Below, one piece after another: positions 54,170 through 63,125 of a stretch of 64,000 nt of DNA. The notes beneath the pieces are model-generated. The model was not told the DNA's origin, did not search any database, and saw nothing but the letters and a program-made list of their open reading frames with translations. The stretch's first letter is position 1. Every line of letters starts with the position of its first letter. A program made the position numbers and the translations under genes. The DNA comes from Cymbomonas tetramitiformis (lineage: Eukaryota; Chlorophyta; Pyramimonadophyceae; Pyramimonadales; Pyramimonadaceae): the NCBI GenBank assembly GCA_001247695.2, contig LGRX02030290.1:87411-151410 (forward strand), read 5' to 3'.

Positions 54170-54720
54170 CCGCACTTCCAAGCTTACCAGTACGGATAAA
54201 TCCGTCCCTGGCCTAACCTTTCAGTACTTCGCTACTAAGTAGCAGTCACTGTAAGGATATTCTCACTCATGAATTACGTGTCGAGTCTCGCAGGTAACTT
54301 GACTCCTGCCTTCCTCCACTCCTTCCAGATAGCCAGCACGGTTGATTTCACTCTCAGTGCAACTGGTCAGTGCTGTGCCTCGGCAGAATGCCAGAATGGG
54401 TCAGGATGCCGAAATGAACGCTGCCGTAATGATAAATACTGACAATCCCGTTTCGCTCTACGCCTTCAGGCGTACCAGTACGGATAAATCCGTCCCTGGC
54501 TTTACCGTCCGGTGCTTTGCTCCAGCAGGATGTCATTTCCCAGAATAGTCCAGAATAACATTCTCAACGCTGTAACCATAATGAACAATGAACCCCCGGT
54601 TTCGCTCTAATTGTTGCCGCTGTGCCTCGCAAGGCTACTGAACTTCGAGTGCCACAACAGTCTGTTTCCCTCAACTTCTTCCAAGCTTACCAGTACGGAT
54701 GAATCCGTCCCTAGCCTCAC
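54170..54720 (-). repeat. Three diverged leader repeats, each with a GGATAAATCC hairpin
   Basis: CCAGTACGGATAAATCCGTC occurs at about 54187-54206, 54474-54493 and 54693-54712 (one change in the last). Each is embedded in longer, weaker similarity (…CTTACCAG…CCCT(G/A)GC…TT(C/T)…). They lie between the 5' LTR and the first gag ATG, that is, in the RNA leader. Each core can fold into an ACGGAT…ATCCGT stem. Confidence 0.7.
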
Positions 54721-54804
54721 CCTTCAGAAGCCTTGTTCTCCAGGACTGCTGTTACGCTCTCAGAATTACAGACGACATGTCTGTAATAAAGCACATTTTT
54801 GTTT

Positions 54805-55865
54805 TGTAAAAGACTGTAAATCACAGTTCTGACGCCATAACACAAGAACAAGTCCAACAAATGTATATCTTCACAAGCAAAAGAATGCCATATTGTCTAT
54901 TGGGCGCACCTTACGGTGGGTTAACCCACCGTAAGAGGTTTTCGGAAACCGCATGCTAGTGCTAGCATATTGTGACAACTTGGCAAACCCATGCTTTTTG
55001 ACACACCTTAGGTGTTGTATTAATGCGTAGACTTGCAAAAAATACTAGACATATCGTATAGGTGTGCCTTATATACGCCCTAATATCAAGGGGTCAAGCA
55101 GAAAAATGCCCCAAATCCTTACGGTGGGTTACCCCATTTTTTCATCTATGGGTAGATTTTAAGAACGCAGTTCGCATCTGGAACATGTATATTAGAATTT
55201 TTCTATCATCTATGGCACCTAGGGGACCTCCCTTAGATGGGGTTCAGTTATCATCTGATTATAGATGGAATTCTGAGGCGGTCTACACGCGGGGGTATGG
55301 CTTGAAAAATGCACTGAATATACATAAATACGGTGTTTCGTTGTTTTCGCTTGCGGTGGCATGTTTTTTTGCTGCCTTGTCGGCGATCTAGCGGTATATT
55401 TTCCATTTCACATGGTGGATATGAGTCTAAAGTCAATGTGTGTCACGTGTATGACCCGATATACTGCTTCATAATGATAATAAATAGCTAAGACCTTAGG
55501 GTATGGTTAACCCACCGTAACGCCTCGTTACGGTGGGTTACCCCACCGTATCCCCAATAGACAATATATCATAAATCCTTATATCATAACACTGCTGTTT
55601 TCGCGGTCTGAGCGAGTACTTCCTATTTTCGGAATCGCTGTTACGAAGGTAAAACAAAAATGAGCGTCTGACTCACCTTGCTATGCCGCCCTACTTATTT
55701 TCGCTATCTCTGAACAAGTGTAACACCCATCCGTATTTCCGTATCTCGTCACTGTCGCAACTCCTCGCGCGTATCGTACTGCGCGTGTCATACGTTTGTC
55801 ACAGAGACTGCTACAGCAAGTGTCACAACCCGGCTAAGGTACACGATAAGCCGTGGTTTGTGACA
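54805..55865 (-). repeat. 5' LTR of the methyltransferase retrotransposon, interrupted by an insertion
   Basis: It has the same ends as the left LTR and carries the insertion at 54893-55564. Without the insertion and its TA duplication it would be the same 387-bp length as the other LTR. Whether it still drives transcription with the insertion present is unknown. Confidence 0.85.
54893..55564. mobile_element. 672-bp TIR element inserted at TA inside the LTR
   Basis: It starts TTGTCTATTGGG and ends CCCAATAGACAA, with TA on both sides. The other LTR shows the empty site with a single TA, which proves a TA target duplication as in Tc1/mariner-type and Stowaway-like elements. Subterminal TTACGGTGGGTTAACCC units form several hairpins. 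An internal 109-codon frame at 55062-55391 is not a recognised transposase, so it is probably non-autonomous. Confidence 0.88.
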
Positions 55866-55866
55866 G

Positions 55867-56190
55867 GACTCGAGAATGGCGAAGCAAGATGCTATCTTGA
55901 AGTACCGAACGGTTCGGAGAAGAAATCATCTTCGCTTCTAGCATGTGCGGAACAAGCATGCGAGTGTCATATGGCGAACGCATCATTCGTTCTGCCGATA
56001 CTCGTAGTCGTTCAACCAATGCCTCGGGTTCACAACCCAATAGCGGTACCATCTGTGAGATGGGAGGCATTCGGTATAGATGAGGTAGCGTTGTGCTACA
56101 GCAGTATCTTCGGACGAAGTCTGCACTCATCACCCGCTCATGAGCTGTGCGCGTGTTACGTGTTCTATAACACCTGCGCTATCTTATTAT
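55867..56190 (-). repeat. Diverged copy of the palindrome-arm repeat next to the LTR
   Basis: ATGGCGAAGCAAGA, TCTTCGCTTC-AGCATG, CGGGTTCACAACCC and GTGCACTCATC-type blocks occur in the same order as in 37137-37420 (right palindrome arm). Similarity is patchy, so this is an older copy of the TGTCAGGG family. Confidence 0.55.
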
Positions 56191-56264
56191 ATCATAATAT
56201 ATCTTAAGGCTCGCGTGTGCGTCCTTATCAGTCCGGGTCAACGATGAATACACGCCAAAATATC

Positions 56265-59200
56265 TGCTGGACTTTAGGTTCAGGGTTATTATTATGGGCT
56301 CTGATAGCCCCTAGCCTGACCCGTCTCTGATCGGAACCGTGACTCCGCTAGTAGCTAGGATGACAGTACAGTAGTACTGTACTGTCAGTCATTACTTCGT
56401 ATTATCCGGGTTTCCGAGATGCATGATAAAAGCACTCGGCCGGACTGTTATGGGAGCTTAGCCAGTTTGTTTTACCGAGCGGAACACCTGTTCTCGCAGG
56501 TTATGCGCGTCACCACTTCCCTAGTAATTCTGATGGCACAGCGCCTAGCTGTTGCCATGTTTGGCTAAGTTTTGACACAGAGATGGGGTGGGCGCCCCCT
56601 TAGGCAGTAGTTGACCTTTTCGCGGTATGGCCTATCCTTGAAGTGGAGATCAGTTTGAGACAATTTTCGGCAGCAGTATCGTCGCTCGCTATGGCTTCTT
56701 TTTACGTTTCACCTGGCCGGTGGAGAGGGCATTCCGCGTATTGTGGGTCGCAACCACTCTTAGGCAATCGGCTCATGACCTGTTTGATGTTGTTCTTATT
56801 GCTGAGGCTTTTGCAGGAATTGGCCGCTGCGTCCACTGATCTCTCTACTGCCGACACACTAGCTGACGCTCCCCATCTCACCGTCATTTTGGAAATGAAT
56901 ACACCGCAAAGGCCACGTACACGCGCTAGGGCGCGTAAGTTGGCGACTATTTTCGATGATGTTGGGGCATTAAATTCGGCTACCCCACAACGCCGCATTT
57001 GGCTTCGGCTGACGAGTCGGCTGCGGCTGCAACGCTCGTGCAGCGGTTACGGAAAGACTCTTTCGATGTTCAGTGCGCGAAGACAGCAGCAACTAAGGTT
57101 CTGGGAGACAAAACGGCAAAATTTCATGGTAGTGAATCGTCGGCTTCGGACATTTTTTCACAGCTGATCTCCGAAATTCAGCAGCTTTTCACGCTGCAGT
57201 CACAGGCAATTGCACCCCTGTTTGAGCTGTCTGCTGCTGATGTCCCTGCCATGCCTGCTGCCAATGAGCTCCTGTACTCTGTGCTGTTGCTGCTGACTGC
57301 GCCAGGGTCTCCTGCCCGTAATTGGGTAGAGGCTTCTGGGGCCGATGTTCCTGCTGACGGCAAACGTGCCACCCTCGAGGTGGTGCGTATGCTTGCTGAT
57401 GATTCGACTCCATTCGAGTCTTTGACTGAGCTGCTTGAGGTGCGAATCTCGGATGAACATGACCCTGACTTTGGCATTCGTCTTTTTAACAGTTGTCTTC
57501 GGGATGCACAGCGTCTGCAGACGCTGCCCGAGGACGCCGTTAAAAGGCAATTCCTCTCTGCCCTGTCTGGGCCGGCTTACGCCACGCTGGTTGACTCGTT
57601 TGCTCGAGCTGACCAGCGTGCGGCTGTGAGTCTGCTCACCCTGCAGGCGCGCGTGCGCGAGCAGTACCGCGGCTCTCGGGCAAGCGCACTGCAGGGCGCC
57701 CCATGTCGGTTGCATCTTGCACCACTGACACTGGCCTGGCTTCGGCCATTGATCGGCTCAGTGCTCAGTTGGTCAAGTTGCAGCGGGATGTGGATTCCCT
57801 TAAGAGGGGTGGCTCCAAGCCGACCCCTGGGAAACACACTCCGCGCAACTTCCACCGACCTGGAGTGCAACCGCTTGCTCACTCCGCCTCTCCGGAGGTG
57901 GCTTTTGACAAGCGGTCTGGCACCTTTGTCCCAGCGTGCAGGCACGACAAGTGCCGCGCCGTTGGGTCAAAGCATTGGCTGAGTGAGTGTCCTCACAAGG
58001 ACACTCACCCTTTGTCCATCTCGGCATCCTACTGCCAAGCCGTCGAGTCTTATGACTCCGACGTGCTTGCCCTTCGTTTTCAGCGGTACTATGACGCTGG
58101 GGATGAGGGGTCCATGGCGCACCTGTGTGCTCTCGTGGGGCAACCTGAAATCTGTGAACTGTCTGCGCATTCCTTTGCTCCAGAGCCTACGGCTCTGCAG
58201 CAGTTCAAGGATGCTGCTGCCTCTGCTGAATCTGCACCTGCTGAGCATCTTTCCATTGGCCGTGTTGCATTTGCTGAGGTCAGCGGTCCGCTTGCTGGTG
58301 GTGTCGCTGAGCCGACCACTGCCAAGCAGCTGCTGCCGAAGGCCTCTGCACCTGTGCATGATGAGCCGGTTGACTTGCGTGAAGTCAACCGTGCCGCCTT
58401 TGTGCCGCCGTCTGCCTCTCTGGCTCTCGGCCCGATGGCTCCTGCTGACAGTTCATTCAAAACATTCAACACTGTCCACCCTGACTGGTTTGACGTTGAC
58501 CCTGAGCCTGTTGAGGTGTGCGACTCCGATGATGATGGGGAGGGCTCCGACTACCCTCCTGGTGTCTGCCTGACTGAAATTGAGTGGGGTGCACCGCCGA
58601 CGGCTGCAGCATTTCGGCGGTTCGGAGTTCCCAGAGGCTCCAGGCCATTTGGCATCGGTGAATTTGCGCTCACTCTTTTCATGGTGGCTACGTTTCTATT
58701 CAGTGCTACGGCGATGCCGACCCTCGTGGTCGGCGGTGGTGTCAGGGGCCTGGTTGAGCCCGGAGCCACCTACGGCTACGGTACAGTTCATCCCGGTGAT
58801 GCATTACTGGATTCTCTTTGCCCGCCTGTGGTTACTGCTGGTTCGTCATTGCCGCCGCGGGATGTGGCACAGTTCTTTTCTCAATCGACCTCAGCGGCTT
58901 TGCAATCTGATGATTTTGCCACTCCACTTTGGGATCCGCCTGACCCACTTGGGTCTGGTGGTGTCAGTGCTTGCAAATTCTCTTCTCAATTGACTTCGGA
59001 TGTTTTTCTTGATTGGAATCCGTCTGCTGAACTCGGCTCTGCCGACCAGCTTTACAGTGGCTAGAGTCTGCTTGATTCAGATCCTGGAGGTGTGATTAGC
59101 CTTAGCCGCAGTGGTGGGTTGTGCCGGGACAAGTCCCCGGGCGCCCAGCTAGAAGTATATCTGTTTCCAGTAAAGTGCTGTTTGTTATCTGTTTAGTTAG

Positions 59201-59482
59201 CTCCGCTTGCCTAGCCCTATTGGCTACGGTCACAGCTCCGGGTGGTGTGCCGGACTTTAGGTTCAGGGTTATTATTATGGGCTCTGATAGCCCCTAGCCT
59301 GACCCGTCTCTGATCGGAACCGTGACTCCGCTAGTAGCTAGGATGACAGTACAGTAGTACTGTACTGTCAGTCATTACTTCGTATTATCCGGGTTTCCGA
59401 GATGCATGATAAAAGCACTCGGCCGGACTGTTTATGGGTGCTTAGCCAGTTTGTTTTACCGAGCGGAACACCTGTTCTCGCA
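56265..59482 (+). mobile_element. Gag-only LTR retrotransposon with 5-bp target duplication
   Basis: The LTRs are 56265-56498 (234 bp) and 59248-59482 (235 bp), with TGC(T/C)GGAC…TTCTCGCA ends. By eye they differ at two bases and one indel, so the insertion is young. ATATC flanks both sides (56260-56264 and 59483-59487). The interior encodes only gag-like sequence in shifted frames and no protease, reverse transcriptase or integrase. That is the layout of TR-GAG-type non-autonomous elements, which use enzymes of a partner. A canonical TGG primer-binding site is not evident. Each LTR contains a perfect palindrome (ACAGTACAGTAGTACTGTACTGT-like). Confidence 0.88.
56896..59064 (+). CDS. Gag-like ORFs of the gag-only element, in overlapping frames
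   Basis: The reading starts in one frame near 56896 (MNTPQRPRTRARARKLATIF), moves to the frame at 56999-57982 (capsid-like: LLEVRISDEHDPDFGIRLFN, LPEDAVKRQFLSALSG), then to 57703-59064. The last part has a coiled-coil-like segment (LSAQLVKLQRDVDSLKRGG), a CX4CX6HX4C zinc knuckle (CRHDKCRAVGSKHWLSEC) and a hydrophobic segment near residue 325 (ALTLFMVATFLFSATAM). The last shift is −1 at about 57700, where the third frame has its own ATG. Given the young LTRs, some shifts may be programmed or use internal initiation; this is not shown. Confidence 0.6.
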
Positions 59483-59487
59483 ATATC

Positions 59488-60036
59488 GCACATTCTGCCT
59501 ATGTAGATGGCTCGAAAATTCAATTACTGTGTCTACATGGCGACAATAGCGAGGTAATCGGTGTGTAAGCGGCATGTGCGCATTCAATATAGCATCCCCG
59601 ACTTCAGACCAAAGCCAAAATTAACCCTTAGATTTTATGACATTTGACTAAAAATGATGGGACAGGTTGATTGGGGTGCAGCTAGATGTGTCCGCTATGA
59701 GGTTATCGACTTGTGCTCTATTCTAAACATGATTGTATATAATGCTACTACTCTTGTCCCCAGAGCTTATGGACGAAAATAAACATTCAGGGTTTGTAAC
59801 TCTGTGGGGTCCAGCCTCTTCGATCAACTGTAACGTCGACCCTCGCGTGTCGCAGGCCGCGCAGCGGCCGCGCTCGGAGAAACTCTGGGAACAAGAGTAA
59901 TAATCATAATGCTACGGTGCTACTGGATCATTGGACGCATGCTCAGCCTCTACTTTATGTATCGGTTAAATATGAATTTTGTTATGAAATTTAATTCCTG
60001 AAAAATGGTTTGAAACCTCCACACCCTACCCTAAAC
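59488..60036. other. No gene seen
   Basis: AT-rich DNA without a recognised coding region between the gag-only element and the hAT-like element. The target of the latter includes ACCCTACCCTAAAC. Confidence 0.5.
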
Positions 60037-60994
60037 CAGGGCCATTCACAGGTAGTCGACTACCTGCGAAAAGTACCTGCGCGCAGGTAGTAGGTACTAC
60101 CTGTACCTGTACCTGTCGCTGATAGGCTAGTACCTGTACCTGTACCTGTGCCCGATTTCGGTCATCCAAAGTACCTGTACCTGTACCTGCGGGCCCGGAT
60201 TTCGACAGGTAATACCTGTCATCCGTAGGTACTCTCTACCAATTGCATCCAATAGGGGCTACTCTCTACCAATTGCGCAATTGGTAGCGGAGCAACCCGA
60301 ATTCTCTTGTTCTCTTGCGTGAACGCGTGATAAAGTACTGTAGCGCGTTTGGCCATTTGCAAGATTGCAACCATGCCGGACAGTGACCCCTGTGAGGAGC
60401 CTTCATCATCCGATACGTTCAATTCTAATGCCGGTTCCAGCGCCAACCCTCCGCCTGCGACTCCTCAGACAGAAGTTTTGGAACCAGAACCAGCTCCAGC
60501 AGCGGCAACAGAAGAAGCGGAGCAGCCTCCCCCGAAGTTTCCTGAGATCGGGCATAAGTTCGCTGCCCGAGACAAAGACTCCGTAGAGCATGTGGTCGAG
60601 ATATGTCTTGCCAAAGGCAAACACGGGAAACCATATCAGGGCGACCATTGAACACGGGAAACCATATCAGGGCGACCATTGGCGTGATGCAGCCACATCA
60701 CGAGGTCCACCAGGACATACAAGGTGGGTCCACCAGCTTCGTCGCGAGCACAATTGAGGCTCTCATGTCACGTTGGCCGAATCTGGTCAGTGCTTCCGGC
60801 TACAAGTACCTGCATAAAGTACCTGTGATACCTGCGGTATTACCTGTACCTGTACCTGCACCTGCGGCAAAGTACCTGTACCTGTACCTGCGTCCATTTC
60901 CCCAAAATTGGATATACCTGTACCTGTACCTGTGCCCAATTCCACAGACCCCCTAGTACCTGCAGGTAGCAGGTACTACCTGTGAATGGCCCTG
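60037..60994. mobile_element. Non-autonomous hAT-like element with 8-bp target duplication
   Basis: The terminal inverted repeats are CAGGGCCATTCACAGGTAGT at the left and its exact inverse at the right. CCCTAAAC is duplicated on both sides (60029-60036 and 60995-61002), as expected for hAT transposition. Subterminal regions are packed with TACCTG/CAGGTA repeats (about 60060-60230 and 60800-60980), plausible transposase binding sites. No hAT transposase core is present. The middle has a 100-codon coding-like frame described separately. Confidence 0.9.
60349..60651 (+). pseudogene. Coding-like frame carried inside the hAT-like element
   Basis: The frame has an acidic, Pro/Ala/Glu-rich N-terminus (EPEPAPAAATEEAEQPPPKF) and then a basic patch (CLAKGKHGKPYQGDH) before a stop. 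The stop arises from a perfect 31-bp tandem duplication (60620-60650 and 60651-60681) that shifts the frame. It may be a remnant of a transposase N-terminus or a captured host exon; no family was recognised. Confidence 0.4.
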
Positions 60995-61437
60995 CCCTAA
61001 ACTCAAAAATAATTTAGAAATAAATTTCTCAATTATTTACACAGGTCTTCCGTTTCTGACAAGGAGAAAACCTTTGAAAACCTATGAACCATTGAACCTT
61101 GGAGTCATTTCTCGTTGAAAATATTAGGAATTCTTATAGCTCTTCTGATCGCCCATTTTCATCGTTCAAGTTTGTTTTCCGTTCGTTTGGACCTCTTGTA
61201 TAAGTCCATCGACTGTCTAAAGCAACACAACGATGTACTTGGGGCGTGCTAGTGTAAAATAAGCTGTGCGTTTTCACTCCGTGCTCGACTTGGACTCAGA
61301 GTCTTCGCGAAGCCGCGGTGTTCGAACACGTCTCATCAATAGAAATATTTAGACTGCTGTTTTGGGATCTCAAAGTACTTCCGAACGAAAAGACTTCACC
61401 CAGCATCAATAAGGTTTTTCACCGGCTGGTATAAAAC
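60995..61437 (+). other. Upstream region of the NAMPT gene
   Basis: About 440 bp with no open frame of note. TATAAAA occurs at 61430-61436, just two bases before the ATG, which is too close to serve as a TATA box for that start. The true promoter element is not evident. Confidence 0.4.
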
Positions 61438-63125
61438 ATGGAGGGGCTTTTCGGAGGTATCCCCATTTCCGTCTTGACAGATTCCTACAAAGCAGGGCAC
61501 AACAAGATGTATCCTGACTGCACGAAGATGGTCGCGGTAAGTTGACACCCCGTCGTATGCGGTCACTCTAACAATTATGTGTGCAGAATCTGAGGGGCCA
61601 AACCGTACTTCTTGTGCGCAGTATGGCGAATTTCGGAAAGGATTCAGGGAGAAGGACGGACACGACACGAAGGACACCCGCCTGGTTGTGTACGGGATCC
61701 GATATATCGTGGAGACATTCATTTCCAAACGGTGGACCATGGAGGACATTGGGGCTGCAGATAAGTTTTACAGGTTTCAACCCCACGCCATGCAAACTTC
61801 GCAATGCTAAGCAATTTTCGCTTCAACTTATCATGTCACGGTCGTTCTTGCGGTTTCTGAAAAAGGTGAATTTGCCTGCTCTAATGTCAGTGGCACGATT
61901 TTGCCTGCTCTAATGTCAGTGCCACCGCCTGTCCCACTGCAGCACCCACGCCGCACCCTTCTTTACCCAGTACCCGTTTCCGAAAGCACTCTTTGAGAAG
62001 TTCGTCACGGAAAACGATGGTGAGCCATAGTACTGCCATTAATCTCGCTTGAAGTCCTCTATCGGTTCCGACTTGGACTGGTTATCCCTGTGTTATCCCT
62101 GTTCAGCGTGCGTCGTACGTGAACATATGTTGGCACCCTTTGGACTGCAGGCTTCTTCCCAATCAAGCTTGAAGCTCTCATGGAAGGCACCGTAGTGCAC
62201 GCGCATGTCCCTGTTTACCAGGTCAGTGCACTCCCAGTCCTTGGGCTTGCGTGCATTAAAGTGAGGTTTGCTTCGCTCGACGTTCCTGACATAAACTCTG
62301 CAAGGAATGCAATCGCGGTGCAGCTTTTGTCGGATCAGTCTGAGGCCTTGCCCTTCCTTGCACTTTTCTTCCACGTCATACGGCCTCGTTGTGCTCATGG
62401 TCCTATGTGCCTCGCGCAGGTCACGTCCGTTGATGAATATGCCCCACTATGCACTTTCTTGGAAACCATTCTCACACACATTTGGTACTCCTGCGCCCGA
62501 GTGTGCTTTGCACCCTCTTATGCCCCGCTCGTGGACTTGCGCCTTTCCTCGCCTACTGTTTTACCTGGTCCGGCACGATTAGAGCCGCTCACAGATGCAA
62601 TCATGTTTCACTCAACGCCGGGTATTTGAGCAGGTACCCGACCACCGTGGCCACCCTCAGTCGAAGATGTAAGGTATGCATCGCTGCGCCGACATCGTAC
62701 ATGCCGCCGATCCTTGAGCAACACTATTCCCAAGCCCAGCCGGCTGCACACTCTCATTTCATGCCCAGCCTGTTGCACGATCTTATCACACGCCCAACCG
62801 GTTGCATACCTTCACTTCAGCGCACAGCCAGCATCAACGTCCAGCCGGCCACACGCCCCACTTCTTTGCCCAGCTCCTGCTCCAGCTGGGCAGTGATTTC
62901 AGGTGGTGACGCTGCCATGGCGTGGAAGTGAGGGCGGAGAATAGGTCTCGTAGACAGGACCCCTAACTTAAGTGAAGCGTTAAGACTGGTTTTAACCTTG
63001 TTGCGAGTGCGCAGGATATCATAGAGGAGGCGTTTGAAAAGACCGTGGACGAGGGGAAGACCAGCCCTTTGATCGGAAGCCGCCTGCATGACTTCGGCTT
63101 CAGGGGCTGCACCTGCGTCGAGCAG
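61438..63125 (+). CDS. Nicotinamide phosphoribosyltransferase (NAMPT/NadV family), first seven exons; 3' end outside or unseen
   Basis: NAMPT makes nicotinamide mononucleotide from nicotinamide and PRPP, the salvage step to NAD. Exons: 61438-61536, 61622-61773, 61943-62019, 62151-62221, 62420-62484, 62634-62673 and 63015-63125, all GT-AG with consistent phases. Translated blocks follow the family in order: ISVLTDSYKAGHNKMYP; YGEFRKGFR; VVYGIRYIVETFISKRWT; THAAPFFTQYPFPKALFEKF; FFPIKLEALMEGTVVHAHVP; YAPLCTFLETILTHIWYPTT (across a junction that splits the Trp codon); SRLHDFGFRGCTCVEQ. The last includes the conserved SRLHDFG-FRG region. The next expected segment (GGxAHLVNF-type) was not found before the window ends. 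Exon identity is strong because every junction restores the family consensus. Confidence 0.93.

Larger units (their letters stand above)
39833..55865 (-). mobile_element. LTR retrotransposon with Ty3-type pol, C5-DNA methyltransferase, PHD finger and second methyltransferase
   Basis: The LTRs are 39833-40219 (387 bp) and 54805-55865 (1,061 bp, of which 674 bp is a nested insertion and its target duplication). Both run TGTAAAAG…TTTGTGACA on the plus strand and differ at about ten positions by eye, mostly transitions. Minus-strand order between them: leader with three hairpin repeats, gag start, gag-protease, an unknown 976-codon ORF, a 1,975-codon pol, and a PHD/methyltransferase ORF. RT–RNase H–integrase order places it near Ty3. 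Flanking 5-bp target duplications were not found, which fits the rearranged left edge. Typical PBS (TGG…) and polypurine tracts are not obvious. The large ORFs are intact, so it is structurally recent. Confidence 0.9.

Noticed and set aside
54420..54500. Hammerhead-type ribozyme in the retrotransposon leader
   Set aside because: CTGAAGG and CGAAAC occur near each other on the minus strand, but the conserved CUGANGA core is mismatched and no proper three-stem fold was found.
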